38,896 bases of DNA from Acidobacteriota bacterium (GCA_021323895.1 JAJPKD010000050.1:1-38896), one strand, 5' to 3'; positions 17,026 through 25,793 are shown, numbered from the stretch's first letter. The notes: generated by a model from the letters alone, not told the origin. Translations and numbers: made by a program.

Positions 17026-17105
17026 CAAGCGGGAATTCGGTGTGCAACCGCCACCCGGGGTGCAAGCCGTTATCCCGCTCAAGCGACTGGTTGCGTTTGA
17101 CGTTA

Positions 17106-17858
17106 CTAGGCGGCCGCCGCCGCGACTTTCACTTCAGTAGTTTTCTCTGTCGTCGTCGCCTCGGGCTCGCCCGCGCCCAACCACGCATAAGCGGCTCCCG
17201 CAATTGCGGCTCCGACAATCGGCGCGACCCAAAACAGCCACAACTGCTTAATGGCCCAACCGCCGACAAAAATTGCCTGGCTGGTGCTGCGCGCAGGATT
17301 CACCGAAGTATTCGTGACCGGAATGCTGATCAAGTGAATCAGCGTAAGGCACAAACCAATCGCGATTGGCGCGAGGCCTTTCGGCGCGCGTTTGTCGGTC
17401 GATCCGAGAATCACGATCAGAAACATGAACGTGAGCACCGTCTCCGCAGTCAACGCTGCCGTCAGCGTGTAACCACCCGGCGAGTTAGCGCCGTAACCGT
17501 TCGCAGCGAATCCGCTGCTCAAACTAAATCCGGCTTTGCCGCTCGCGATGATATAGAGCACGCCCGCGCCGGCGATGCCGCCGACAACTTGCGCCACCAC
17601 GTAAGGGATTAACTCGGAAACCGGAAATCTTTTTCCGGTAACCAAGCCAACGGTAACCGCCGGGTTCAAATGACAGCCCGAGATGTGTCCGATCGCGAAC
17701 GCCATCGTCAAAACCGTGAGACCGAACGCGAGCGAAACTCCCAGGAGACCGATTCCGACTTGGGGAAATGCCGCGGCCAACACCGCGCTGCCGCATCCAC
17801 CCAGAACCAACCAGAACGTCCCGATGAATTCAGCCGTGCATCGCTTTGTTAGTGACAT
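17106..17858 (-). CDS. aqpZ: Aquaporin Z-like water channel
   Basis: This 250-residue membrane protein is of the MIP family. Both half-helix motifs are intact: HLNPAVTVG and SVNPARS. The sequence around them ([21 protein letters not shown]) supplies the histidine and arginine of the narrow selectivity filter found in water-specific AqpZ rather than glycerol channels. Six membrane helices are apparent. The C-terminus is an unusual low-complexity tail ([16 protein letters not shown]). AAGGAG lies just upstream of the ATG at 17858. It is 172 bases downstream of 18031-18438 on the same strand, so it could be the last gene of that row or independent. Confidence 0.93.
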   Translation of the reverse strand: MSLTKRCTAEFIGTFWLVLGGCGSAVLAAAFPQVGIGLLGVSLAFGLTVLTMAFAIGHISGCHLNPAVTVGLVTGKRFPVSELIPYVVAQVVGGIAGAGVLYIIASGKAGFSLSSGFAANGYGANSPGGYTLTAALTAETVLTFMFLIVILGSTDKRAPKGLAPIAIGLCLTLIHLISIPVTNTSVNPARSTSQAIFVGGWAIKQLWLFWVAPIVGAAIAGAAYAWLGAGEPEATTTEKTTEVKVAAAAA

Positions 17859-18030
17859 GAAACTCTCCTTTCAATCTGTGAAAGGTTGCGATGAGGTAGT
17901 CGAGAATGGTGGTTATCCGAGTGTGAATCGGAGGCATCTTTCTGCGGCCCAGCAACCCGAAACAATATGCCGCTTGGTGGCGCGGAGCCTATCACAAAAT
18001 CACCGGGCACAGAACAGTACGGTTCGGAAT

Positions 18031-18438
18031 TCAACGAGAGGGTGATGCCGTCGCTTGATAAATCCAAGCCCCGACCACGAGCCCAGCCGCTTCCAAAATG
18101 GCGATCGCGATAGCGCTCCACAGAAACGTCAAATGCCAGACACCGTGCACCGCGGCGACGTTGTCAGTGGTCGCGGAGAGAAAATGATACCAACCGCCGA
18201 AGACCAAACTTCCGAACATTGATATGGCCAGCAGCAGCGCGGCCGGACGTTGCCAACGAGAGTACAGAAACGCAGCTCCGAGGATCGGGCCAACCGTGAT
18301 CACCACGAGCACGTAAATGGATTGCCACGATGTTAGCGCGACCATCGCTCCCTGGTGCGCGCGTCCATGAATCATTGAAATGATCAGATGGGCGAACACC
18401 AAAGCGATGGCGACGAGTTTGAGATTTCGCTTTTTCAC
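18031..18438 (-). CDS. Small four-helix membrane protein of unknown function
   Basis: This 135-residue protein is almost entirely hydrophobic, with four predicted membrane helices at about 7-24, 38-58, 65-83 and 100-128. It starts at GTG 18438, five bases after the stop of the 170-residue protein, so the two are probably cotranscribed. Histidines lie near the membrane borders (HGRAHQG, GGWYHF, HGVWHL), which might bind metal or heme, but this is speculation. No named family is recognised. Its position makes it part of the row downstream of the PduS/PduT-like genes. Confidence 0.7.
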   Translation of the reverse strand: MKKRNLKLVAIALVFAHLIISMIHGRAHQGAMVALTSWQSIYVLVVITVGPILGAAFLYSRWQRPAALLLAISMFGSLVFGGWYHFLSATTDNVAAVHGVWHLTFLWSAIAIAILEAAGLVVGAWIYQATASPSR

Positions 18439-18443
18439 GTTGG

Positions 18444-18956
18444 TCAGATCCTTCGGGAATCATACGCCCAGTGCAGCAAGGCCTGTCTTTGTTTAGGCCG
18501 GCAATCAAGCGCACGCGGCGGACAATTTTTCCTGATTTGCGCGAAGTGACGACGCACCGCGCGCCAGCGTTTGATTTGGCGCTCGTCGTCAACACATCTG
18601 CGCCCCATGTAGTAGCGGCAGTACCATTGAAACCAACCGCGCGGATCTTCGTGATAGATCCAACCTTTTTTCTTCCAAACTGTTAGCGGTTGCGACGCGT
18701 TTACTTTGAAGAAGTTCAGCTCGGGATCGTGACGATCGGGATTGAGCTTTGCGTGCTTGAACCACGATGCCGGAAACTCCTTTCGGCAATCAGTCATGTA
18801 CTTGCCACCGAAAACGCCGAGTGCCAGCATTTCCTTCGGAGTCAATTCAGGTTTGAAATCCGGATGAAAGTTTCTGCCGGCTGGCTCAGTGCAGTAGTAG
18901 ACATAGTCCGTCTGCATCAGATCGTTGACCCTGACGGCGACTTTGCGCTTTCGCAT
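18444..18956 (-). CDS. Conserved-looking protein of unknown function next to shell protein
   Basis: This 170-residue protein is soluble, very basic and rich in W, Y and H. Motifs include YYCTEPAGRNFHPDFKPELTP, GVFGGKYMTDCRKEFP, EDPRGWFQWYCRYYMGRR and a C-terminal NCPPRALDCRPKQRQALLHWAYDS. Five or six cysteines are spread along the chain. I cannot assign a function or family. It begins three bases after the stop of the PduT-like shell gene, which implies translational coupling. A role as cargo, linker or accessory of the shell protein is possible but unproven. Confidence 0.75.
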   Translation of the reverse strand: MRKRKVAVRVNDLMQTDYVYYCTEPAGRNFHPDFKPELTPKEMLALGVFGGKYMTDCRKEFPASWFKHAKLNPDRHDPELNFFKVNASQPLTVWKKKGWIYHEDPRGWFQWYCRYYMGRRCVDDERQIKRWRAVRRHFAQIRKNCPPRALDCRPKQRQALLHWAYDSRRI

Positions 18957-18959
18957 CGG

Positions 18960-19511
18960 TCAGACGATCTCTTTCAAAAGCTCCATGCGCGGCGCGGGAA
19001 TCACGATCTTATTAACGAGCAATCCTTTGCCGCCCAGAACGCTGGCGCCGGCATCGACAGCGGCCTGAACTGCCGCGACATTGCCGGTCATCGTGACGAA
19101 AGCTTTGCCGCCGAGGGCCATCGCCAGACGAATCTCCAGCAGCATCACGTCCGCAGCTTTCGCCGACGCATCGGCGGCTTCGATTAACGACGCGACTGAG
19201 AATGATTCGAGGATGCCGAGACTTTCCATGTGATCGATCTTGTTGGTTCCGTAGATCGCCGGGAAGACTGATTCGTGCAGATTGGGAATGATGAACGTAT
19301 CGACGATGAAACCGCGCGCGGCTGACACGCCTGCTTGCACGCTGGCCATGACCGCCGCCACGTCGCCACGCACCATCGTCATGTACTTGCCTGAGCAGAT
19401 CGAGCGCGACAGCAGTAGCTCTGTATCCGCCGCTTTCAACATCGCATCAGCGACCAGATAGCCGGACGCGATGCTGGACAGTTCGATTAATCCGATAGAG
19501 TTCTTTGGCAT
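18960..19511 (-). CDS. pduT: Tandem BMC-domain shell protein, PduT-like (BMC-T)
   Basis: This 183-residue protein contains two bacterial-microcompartment domains (about 5-90 and 96-180), each with the A/G-D-A-M-L/A-x-KAA and G-D-V-A-A-V pattern. BMC-T proteins form pseudohexameric trimers in the shell. The segment around SICSGKY places C39 at the position of the pore cysteine of Salmonella PduT (TICPGKF), which holds a 4Fe-4S cluster at the threefold axis. The linker FIIPNLHESVFPAI also matches PduT. It lies downstream of a PduS-like gene, its known electron-transfer partner. No other shell gene is in the window. Confidence 0.92.
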   Translation of the reverse strand: MPKNSIGLIELSSIASGYLVADAMLKAADTELLLSRSICSGKYMTMVRGDVAAVMASVQAGVSAARGFIVDTFIIPNLHESVFPAIYGTNKIDHMESLGILESFSVASLIEAADASAKAADVMLLEIRLAMALGGKAFVTMTGNVAAVQAAVDAGASVLGGKGLLVNKIVIPAPRMELLKEIV

Positions 19512-19519
19512 GATGAGTT

Positions 19520-19682
19520 ATCCGCAGATTACACAGATTACGGTGATTAGATCAAAACATGCGCTGGGGTTAATTCCTTATTTTCCGTTGCGAAACTCTG
19601 CGGCTCTGCGCCTTTGCGTGGAATGACGCTCTTTGACGCCGATGTCTTTGTCTAATCTGTGGAATCTGCGTAATCTGCGGAT
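19520..19682. repeat. ATCCGCAGATT inverted-repeat element, copy 2
   Basis: The left end begins ATCCGCAGATTACACAG (19520 onward), and the right end TAATCTGCGTAATCTGCGG-type arm ends at 19682. It is about 163 bp and fills the gap between the PduS-like and PduT-like genes. It is the same family as 9621-9716 and 34267-34365. The interior also has CTCTGCGGCTCTGCGCC, a partly repetitive stretch. Confidence 0.8.
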
Positions 19683-19688
19683 AGTTCT

Positions 19689-21002
19689 TCATTGGTTTTC
19701 AATCACGATCGCGCCAGTCACATCTTTCACCACGCCGCTAATGCTCGCATGCAAACGCGCGCCGAGCTTATCCGCTGGAATATCCGCGATCAACTGGCCG
19801 CGGCTCACTGTTTGCCCGGCAGTGACGATTGGCTGCGCCGGCGCGCCGATGTGTTGCGACAGCGGAATCGTCACGCGCGTCGGGTGCGACTCCATCTGTT
19901 GAAACGGCGTGTGCCGATCGTACTGCAACACATCAAGCCGTTGCATCAATTGCTTCAGAGGAGTGCGGCGATATTCATACATCGGATGCGGCTGCACCTC
20001 CATCGGCCCTTCCCACTTGATGCCTTTCTCTTTCAAATCATGCCTGCCTTTGTCGCACGCCTCTTTCGGGAAAAGATATTCTGGGCAGGCGTACAAAGTG
20101 CACAGCCCACATCCGCAGCACAGTTGCGCGAACTGGTTCCAGATGTCTTCGCCGGTCGCGGTGAACGACAAGCTGCGCATCACTTTGTGCGGCTGCACGT
20201 CGTACCCGAGCGTGTAGCGCGGGCAAAGCTCGGTGCAGTAGCTGCATTGATCACACGCGGATTTGCCGATGCTGTGCATGCGCTCGACCGGCAGACTTTT
20301 GCGTTGCACCAGAGTGTGATCGGTTGGCAGCACGATCAAACCCGCGCACGTTTTGGTGATCGGCAGATCAAGATCGAATTCCAGCTTGCCCATCATGATG
20401 CCGCTCACAAAGACAGAAAACTCGCTCACACTCGCGCCCCCAGCCATCGCAATCGCATCGCGATAGCTCATTCCCACAGGAGCAATGAAAGTAACCGGGT
20501 TGTTAACGGCGCCCGCGACCGTGATGAACTTGTCGATTACCGGCGTGCCGTCGGCGGCTGAGGAAATGTTGTAGAGCGTCTCGACGTTGTTGACGACGAT
20601 GCCGACATCAAGCGGCAGCCCTTGCGGCGGAATCAAACGTCCTGTCGCCTCGTAAACCAGAATGTATTCATCGCCTGAGGGATAAAAATCGCCGAGCGTG
20701 TGCAAGCGAATCGCCGGATCGTCGATCGCCGCATTCAGCGCATCGATCGCACGCTTGTTCTTTTCTTTGATGCCGATGATGCCTTGCTGGGCGCCGGTCG
20801 CCTGCATCAGAAGCTTCACGCCATGCACGACACGCTCCGGATAATGCACCATCAACTCGAGGTCTTTGTGCAGCAGCGGCTCGCACTCAGCGCCATTGGC
20901 GATGATGTACTCAACCTGCGCGTTCGCTTTCACGTGCGCGGGAAAACCCGCGCCGCCTGCGCCGACTACGCCTGCATTTCGGATGAGTTCTGCGGTCTGC
21001 AT
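19689..21002 (-). CDS. pduS: PduS-like iron-sulfur flavoprotein (RnfC-related)
   Basis: This 437-residue protein resembles PduS, the flavoprotein that passes electrons across the microcompartment shell and reduces cobalamin. The N-terminal RnfC/complex-I-51-kDa-like nucleotide-binding part reads GVVGAGGAGFP (11-21) and ANGAECEPLL. An SLBB-like segment follows at about 160-215. The first 4Fe-4S motif is C250-x2-C-x2-C256-x3-C260 and the second is C295-x2-C298-x2-C301-x4-C306. The C-terminal barrel-sandwich part (about 365-437) is also RnfC-like. Partnership with the adjacent PduT-like shell protein is strongly suggested by conserved pairing in pdu loci. An RnfC-type role elsewhere is less likely given that neighbour. 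Confidence 0.9.
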   Translation of the reverse strand: MQTAELIRNAGVVGAGGAGFPAHVKANAQVEYIIANGAECEPLLHKDLELMVHYPERVVHGVKLLMQATGAQQGIIGIKEKNKRAIDALNAAIDDPAIRLHTLGDFYPSGDEYILVYEATGRLIPPQGLPLDVGIVVNNVETLYNISSAADGTPVIDKFITVAGAVNNPVTFIAPVGMSYRDAIAMAGGASVSEFSVFVSGIMMGKLEFDLDLPITKTCAGLIVLPTDHTLVQRKSLPVERMHSIGKSACDQCSYCTELCPRYTLGYDVQPHKVMRSLSFTATGEDIWNQFAQLCCGCGLCTLYACPEYLFPKEACDKGRHDLKEKGIKWEGPMEVQPHPMYEYRRTPLKQLMQRLDVLQYDRHTPFQQMESHPTRVTIPLSQHIGAPAQPIVTAGQTVSRGQLIADIPADKLGARLHASISGVVKDVTGAIVIENQ

Positions 21003-21091
21003 CAGGGGCTAAGGAGACGGGAGCGATGATACCTTAGCCGCGACGATCGCACTACTGTTGAAGTTGACGGAAATTTCTTGGGGCGTGCTCC

Positions 21092-22327
21092 CTAGATTAG
21101 CCTGCGCGGCGTCAAAGGAACTTCCAGCGTTTGCTCGCCGCGGCGAATCGTCAGTTTGTACGTAGCGGATCGTTCGAACAACTCAAATATCTTCGTGACT
21201 TTCAGTTCCGAAGCGGGCCTGCCATCGACGCTCAGCACGATGTCGTCCTTTTGCAAACCAGCCTCTGACGCCGGTGAGTTTTCCAGCACGTCACTAATGC
21301 GAACGGTTGAGTGATCCTTGCCTTCGGTAGTGAAAACGATCCCGGACGTCGCCCGATCCATCGCGTCCGCAAACTTCGATGTCGGTTCAAGAATAATCCG
21401 GCTGTGACTGTAATCGAGGAAGACCTTGAACTTGCTCGCGATCATCTGGCCGATATTACCAACGAGAGCGCGACTCGCCATCGCACCGGCTTTATCTTCT
21501 GAGAAAAGCACGATCGGATTTGTGATTGTGAACTTGCCGACCTGCAGCGACTTCACGCGGCCGATCTGTCCGGTACTCTGTCCGCCGGCGCCGCCAACGC
21601 CAATGGCTTTGATAGTCTTCATGCCGCTCGCGAGCAGATTGTGTTCACTGACTACTGGACTCATCAGCACCAGGGAGCCACCCGCGCCCAGATCAAGCAC
21701 AAACTTTCCTTTGATCGAGACGCCGTTTTGGGGCGTTACTTCCCCGTCAACAATTGGATGACCCATCTGATTCAACTGAATCGGAAGGCTTTCGCCGGTG
21801 CCAGAGTAAGTGAACTTTTCCTTGTCATAGAGTTTCAGCACGCGATTCTGGTAATCGACCTCCACGACGAATTGCTTGATGAAGTCAGAACCAATAATCC
21901 CGTCGAAATCCTGACCAAAGCGCGCTGCCATCCGCCCCAACGGCATGGCAATCGCCACCGGTTGTGAGAACCCCTCCAGGCCCGGCAACGTCCAGCTTGC
22001 TTCTTTGACAAACGAAGCAGGCAAAGTATCCGCACCGGCGCCGCCGATGCGCAATTGACCTTCCAGCTTCAGTCCCAACTCCTTCGCGACCTCGGTATCG
22101 ACAATTCCGACTTTGTCGCCGGTGTCGAACACGAATGACAGCGGTCGCGAGTTATTGATCCGGACCTTCAACATAATGTGTCGCGTGACAAGTTCGAACG
22201 GGATTGTGACCGGCGCATTCGTCGCAGCTGCGGGTGTCTGCGCCGGCAGCGCTCCTGTACCGATTGCGGGAACGCTGGCGATGAGCGCTACGAGAAGTAG
22301 TAATGCAAACCGAAATTTTCGAATCAT
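21092..22327 (-). CDS. Secreted retropepsin-like aspartic protease with PDZ domain
   Basis: This 411-residue protein has a signal peptide (about 1-30) and two retropepsin-like halves. The first catalytic motif is FVFDTG (D68-T-G). The second reads VLDLGAGG (D212-L-G) with leucine replacing T or S, so the dyad may be altered. A PDZ domain follows at about 325-405 (SPASEAGLQKDDIVLSVDGRPA). A longer frame reaches 22363, but the ATG at 22327 opens directly onto the signal peptide. It lies 90 bases downstream of a second aspartic-protease homologue, suggesting a tandem duplication or a functional pair. Confidence 0.85.
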   Translation of the reverse strand: MIRKFRFALLLLVALIASVPAIGTGALPAQTPAAATNAPVTIPFELVTRHIMLKVRINNSRPLSFVFDTGDKVGIVDTEVAKELGLKLEGQLRIGGAGADTLPASFVKEASWTLPGLEGFSQPVAIAMPLGRMAARFGQDFDGIIGSDFIKQFVVEVDYQNRVLKLYDKEKFTYSGTGESLPIQLNQMGHPIVDGEVTPQNGVSIKGKFVLDLGAGGSLVLMSPVVSEHNLLASGMKTIKAIGVGGAGGQSTGQIGRVKSLQVGKFTITNPIVLFSEDKAGAMASRALVGNIGQMIASKFKVFLDYSHSRIILEPTSKFADAMDRATSGIVFTTEGKDHSTVRISDVLENSPASEAGLQKDDIVLSVDGRPASELKVTKIFELFERSATYKLTIRRGEQTLEVPLTPRRLI

Positions 22328-22417
22328 TGGCGGCCTCTCGGGTTGAAGAGTCAGATTGAGCATGAACTGGAAGCTTCTAACGCCTGTGTGGCCAAATTGG
22401 TTTCAGAAATGCGGCCG

Positions 22418-23335
22418 TCAGTTTGCCTTAGCGGGCTGTTCCAGCTTTATGCGGTTGTTCTTTTGATCGAAGGTAAGAACGAAATCACGCAGGACCCTGA
22501 ATCCAACATTCGTATCTGCGGGGGCCGGAAATTCAACGATCGGCTGCAGGAATTCAAACCCACCGATGCGGATCGAGCCCCTGAGCTGCACTTGTTTCAG
22601 TTGAATTCGATTAGTCACCGAGCGAGCGTAGCCGACGCTTACCGGTTGCGAGATGGTTTGAAGTTGTTCCACGATCTCTTCGGGCAAAATGAAACCGGCA
22701 ACGAAGTTTCCTGAGTCGATGTGCGCGGGTATTTTGATCTTTCCAATCGCAAGTTCGACGATCGGAATTCGATTCTCGATCGCAAAACTCAAAACTTCTA
22801 CGCCGTTCGCCGGCGGTAGCTCACCGCGCGCCAGTCTTACCTGCATGCTCGGATAATCCAGCGTCAACAAGTAATCGCTGAACAAACCGAAGCCGAGGAT
22901 GCCATCAACTTCAGGATAATCCTTCGTGATTTTGTGCGGCCGAACGATCGCGGTGACGTTGCGAAACTCGACAGCGCCTTCGCCGGTTCTGCGCGCGCGC
23001 GTTCCTTTCGGAACGCTGCCGAACACGATCGAATCGATCGTGACCGTCGCGACCTCTCGATCATTTTCTCCGGACGGATCGCCATTGATGGCCGTGCCAC
23101 TTGCGCGCAATCCCAGTCGCTCGGCCACGGACGTATCGATGTCCGCCTGCATGCCAGCGCCTGTATCGATCATGAAAGCGAATGGACCCTGGCCGTTGAG
23201 TTTTACCTCGACCACCGGCATCGGCCCGCGCATCTCCAGCGCAGCCACGGCGACTGTTGAATCCTGCGCGTCCAGAGTGGTGCGAGAAACAAAGAGAAGC
23301 GCAGTTAAAGCGAGTATTTGTTTCAGTTTGCGCAT
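22418..23335 (-). CDS. Secreted retropepsin-like aspartic protease homologue
   Basis: This 305-residue protein has a short signal peptide (about 1-23, ending LDAQ). It has two aspartic-protease-like halves, with FMIDTGAG (D57-T-G) and HIDSGNF (D207-S-G); both motifs are intact, unlike the downstream neighbour. It lacks the PDZ domain. The intervening region contains DGILGFGLFSDYLLTLDY, a block also typical of this family. Proteins of this type are common in Acidobacteriota and of unknown substrate. The gene precedes 21092-22327 on the same strand and may form an operon with it. Confidence 0.85.
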   Translation of the reverse strand: MRKLKQILALTALLFVSRTTLDAQDSTVAVAALEMRGPMPVVEVKLNGQGPFAFMIDTGAGMQADIDTSVAERLGLRASGTAINGDPSGENDREVATVTIDSIVFGSVPKGTRARRTGEGAVEFRNVTAIVRPHKITKDYPEVDGILGFGLFSDYLLTLDYPSMQVRLARGELPPANGVEVLSFAIENRIPIVELAIGKIKIPAHIDSGNFVAGFILPEEIVEQLQTISQPVSVGYARSVTNRIQLKQVQLRGSIRIGGFEFLQPIVEFPAPADTNVGFRVLRDFVLTFDQKNNRIKLEQPAKAN

Positions 23336-23440
23336 GACGACCCGGCGATAATAGAGGCGGGGCTAACTGTTAAGAGACTAACAATGCAGGCGATTTTCTG
23401 CCAGTTCTAGTTGTTGAGGTTGGGAATTTGAGTTTCGTTT

Positions 23441-23631
23441 CGTCCGCATAGCGGACGTTTGAGAGTAGCCCAGCACTTCAGTGCTGGGAACACAACGAGA
23501 AATGAAAGCAAAAGCCCGCTTTAGCGGGCGACAGATTTTGGAGTGCGCTGACTTGTCAGCGCTTTGGGTTACGAAATGAAAAGCGGCGTCAAGCCGCCGC
23601 ACTCCAAAACTCAGCCGTCCGTTTCACGGAC
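23441..23631. repeat. Cluster of six short palindromes
   Basis: The 340-base gap 23336-23675 contains no gene. It holds six hairpins in a row: CGTCCGC/GCGGACG (23441-23457), CCCAGCACT/AGTGCTGGG (23469-23488), GCCCGCT/AGCGGGC (23514-23529), an element TTTGGAGTGCG...CGCTTTGG (about 23537-23567), the inverted partner AAAGCGGC...CACTCCAAA (23580-23608) and GTCCGT/ACGGAC (23617-23631). The stems differ in sequence, so this is not a single tandem repeat. The 23580-23608 copy is identical to the segment inside thiC. Confidence 0.85.
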
Positions 23632-23675
23632 TGCCGTTTATTCTGATGCTCATCCCAGCGATGAATCGGGACTAT

Positions 23676-25793
23676 TCAGCGCGGTGGTAACCGTTTCAGA
23701 ACTTCCTTAAACCCATCGCTGACGATTTCGTCAAAGCCCCGCTTCATGAGAATGTCGTTAATAGCCAATAGCATATCGCTTATCCGCGGAATCATCCCGT
23801 CCATCAAATTCAAGAATTCCCATTCCAGACGCGATTTCCGTAGCGGATCCACTTTCTCTTGTTTGCGGCGTAGCCGGTCGTGTCTCTCTTTCCATTCTTC
23901 CGCCAGAGACAGTACGGCGTCATGATCTTGCAGAATCATCTTGGCGTCATCCAAGACCAACCCAATGACCTTTTTCTGAAACTCGTCTAGTTTGTACTGG
24001 TATCGTTGATAAGCACGAAACAGTTCTCGAACCATACAAAACTCGGAATGCAGATATTTCTCTGAAATGACCGCGATAATACAAGGTGCCCGGGTGATTT
24101 CTAACGCAAAGCGCTCGATTGAGTCACCACTTCTCATTCGATCCTTATCACGCCCCACCTTGCGTCCGCTCGAAGTAATCGTATCGCAGAGAAGGTCCAC
24201 GATCTGCTCACGATGAAGACCCTCTTCCGACGCGTCGTCGCCCCAAGCATAAGACACATAAGCATCCGGTGTTTCTGGAGCAATTGACAGCGGTTCAAAC
24301 AAAACACCTGGCGACTTGCTCGCTTCCACAATTCGCGAAATCAATTCTCGGTCTCCAGGAGACTGCGCAAGCGGACCCTTAATGTATCCAAGCTCTGTCT
24401 GAAGAACGTTAACTTCGCTTTCCATTTTCATAAGAAACAGATCGCGTTCGAGTCTAGTTGTGTTCTCTCGAAATGGAATATTCCGCTTGATCTCATCGAT
24501 GCTTAACCCGATATTTCGTTGGTAATTGGAAAATGCTTCGCGAATCAACGGCAAATCAGAGTTCCGTTTCGCAAAGAACTCAGCACGCAATTGTGAGCCT
24601 TCCAAACGCGTTCGAAGCTCCACAGAAACCCCGTCCGTGACTTGCAAATAATCCGTGAAGATTTGAAGGTAACTAGTCACCACACTACGGAGAATGGGCG
24701 GCACATTGAGCGCGATATTCATTCGAATAGGTTCTCGCAAGTAGTCTACGAATGTGAAGTTTGCGTGCTCGCCTTCCCCGAAGTTACCTTCGGCGGGTAC
24801 GCGGCTTTCAAGGACTGGCGTGTAAGCGCGACGCATACCGCCGTCCAACCATTTCACTTCTTCTGTTTGATAGTCGGTGTAAATGAATTTCGTATTCCGG
24901 CGCGTTCGAGCATCGGGTTTCCAACCTTGGGTCAATACCGATTTGAAAACCGCCCCCGTGAAATCGCAATTTTCAAGTTCCTTGCCAGCGAGATTGACAG
25001 AGATCAAGAAGGCATCACGAAACGAATAATGGCTTAAGCGTTCGTTGTCCCAGAAGTCCGCTGTGTGCAAGACCGCGCCGTCCATGTTCACGTGAGAGGA
25101 GACGAACTGCTTTAGGACTGCTATATGCGTTTGGGTTAAGAGAACCTCACCGTGAAACCGCGTTCCCTCGAAATGTGAGCGTCTGTTGAAAAGGGTTCGT
25201 TCGAAGTTGACTCCGCCGAAGAAAGTAGCACGCCGGAAGTCTGCATCGTGATCGAAGGTGTTCACCTGAAACGTGAGCGGTTTATCAAATTTCGCGCCTT
25301 GCCACGCGGCAAAGTCGCTGAACCGACAACCGTGAAATACAGTCCGGCCACGAAACTTTGTGCTACTGAAAATCGCTCGTCCTTTGAATTGCACTCCTGC
25401 AAAACGTGCGATGTTTTCAAACTTCGCACTGTCAAAGACCGCATTCTTTCGGAATTCTGCGACGTGAAAGTCGACCGGTCGGCGAAAGAGCGCGCCTCTG
25501 AAGTCTGCATCATCGGTGAAGATCGTTTTTCTGAAGTCTGCGATTCCACGGAATTCGGTGTACCTAAAATCAACTCTCGGAAAAACAAATCCCTTGAAGT
25601 TCAAATCGATCGGATCAGCAGATGCGTAGGCTTCGTCGAGGATTGCGCCTAGCGCTCGCTCGAAGTCTTTCGCTTTCTCCCGCACATTCGTCGCATGAAA
25701 GACGCAGAGTTGGCCGCGGTAGGTCTGGTGAAGGCACGGCGTCTTTGCTCCGTTTGTTTTGTCGGTATGTACGTAATTGCAATGGGGGAGCAT
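23676..25793 (-). CDS. Pentapeptide-repeat protein with C-terminal TIR domain
   Basis: This 705-residue protein has several parts. Residues 1-34 contain a cysteine/histidine set (C5, C20, H22, C30, H33) like the zinc-binding heads of other pentapeptide proteins. Residues about 64-285 are pentapeptide-like repeats (DFRYTEFRG, ADFRKTIF, AVFDSAKF, TVFHGCRF). A helical middle (about 345-470) follows. The TIR domain begins at AYVSYAWG (511) and includes GDSIERFALEITRAPCIIAVISEKY and SEFCMVREL, where E590 is the probable catalytic glutamate. TIR domains in bacterial defence degrade NAD. The gene's A+T content appears higher than its neighbours, and a toxin-antitoxin pair and thiC debris lie beside it. 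An antiphage effector is a reasonable inference; a signalling role is possible. Confidence 0.88.
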   Translation of the reverse strand: MLPHCNYVHTDKTNGAKTPCLHQTYRGQLCVFHATNVREKAKDFERALGAILDEAYASADPIDLNFKGFVFPRVDFRYTEFRGIADFRKTIFTDDADFRGALFRRPVDFHVAEFRKNAVFDSAKFENIARFAGVQFKGRAIFSSTKFRGRTVFHGCRFSDFAAWQGAKFDKPLTFQVNTFDHDADFRRATFFGGVNFERTLFNRRSHFEGTRFHGEVLLTQTHIAVLKQFVSSHVNMDGAVLHTADFWDNERLSHYSFRDAFLISVNLAGKELENCDFTGAVFKSVLTQGWKPDARTRRNTKFIYTDYQTEEVKWLDGGMRRAYTPVLESRVPAEGNFGEGEHANFTFVDYLREPIRMNIALNVPPILRSVVTSYLQIFTDYLQVTDGVSVELRTRLEGSQLRAEFFAKRNSDLPLIREAFSNYQRNIGLSIDEIKRNIPFRENTTRLERDLFLMKMESEVNVLQTELGYIKGPLAQSPGDRELISRIVEASKSPGVLFEPLSIAPETPDAYVSYAWGDDASEEGLHREQIVDLLCDTITSSGRKVGRDKDRMRSGDSIERFALEITRAPCIIAVISEKYLHSEFCMVRELFRAYQRYQYKLDEFQKKVIGLVLDDAKMILQDHDAVLSLAEEWKERHDRLRRKQEKVDPLRKSRLEWEFLNLMDGMIPRISDMLLAINDILMKRGFDEIVSDGFKEVLKRLPPR

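Noticed and set aside
17859-18030. Regulatory element between the small membrane protein and aquaporin genes
   Set aside because: No repeat, hairpin or promoter consensus is clear in this stretch.
23441-23631. Possible CRISPR array
   Set aside because: The hairpins have different stem sequences and uneven spacing. There is no constant repeat of 23-45 bases and no cas gene.
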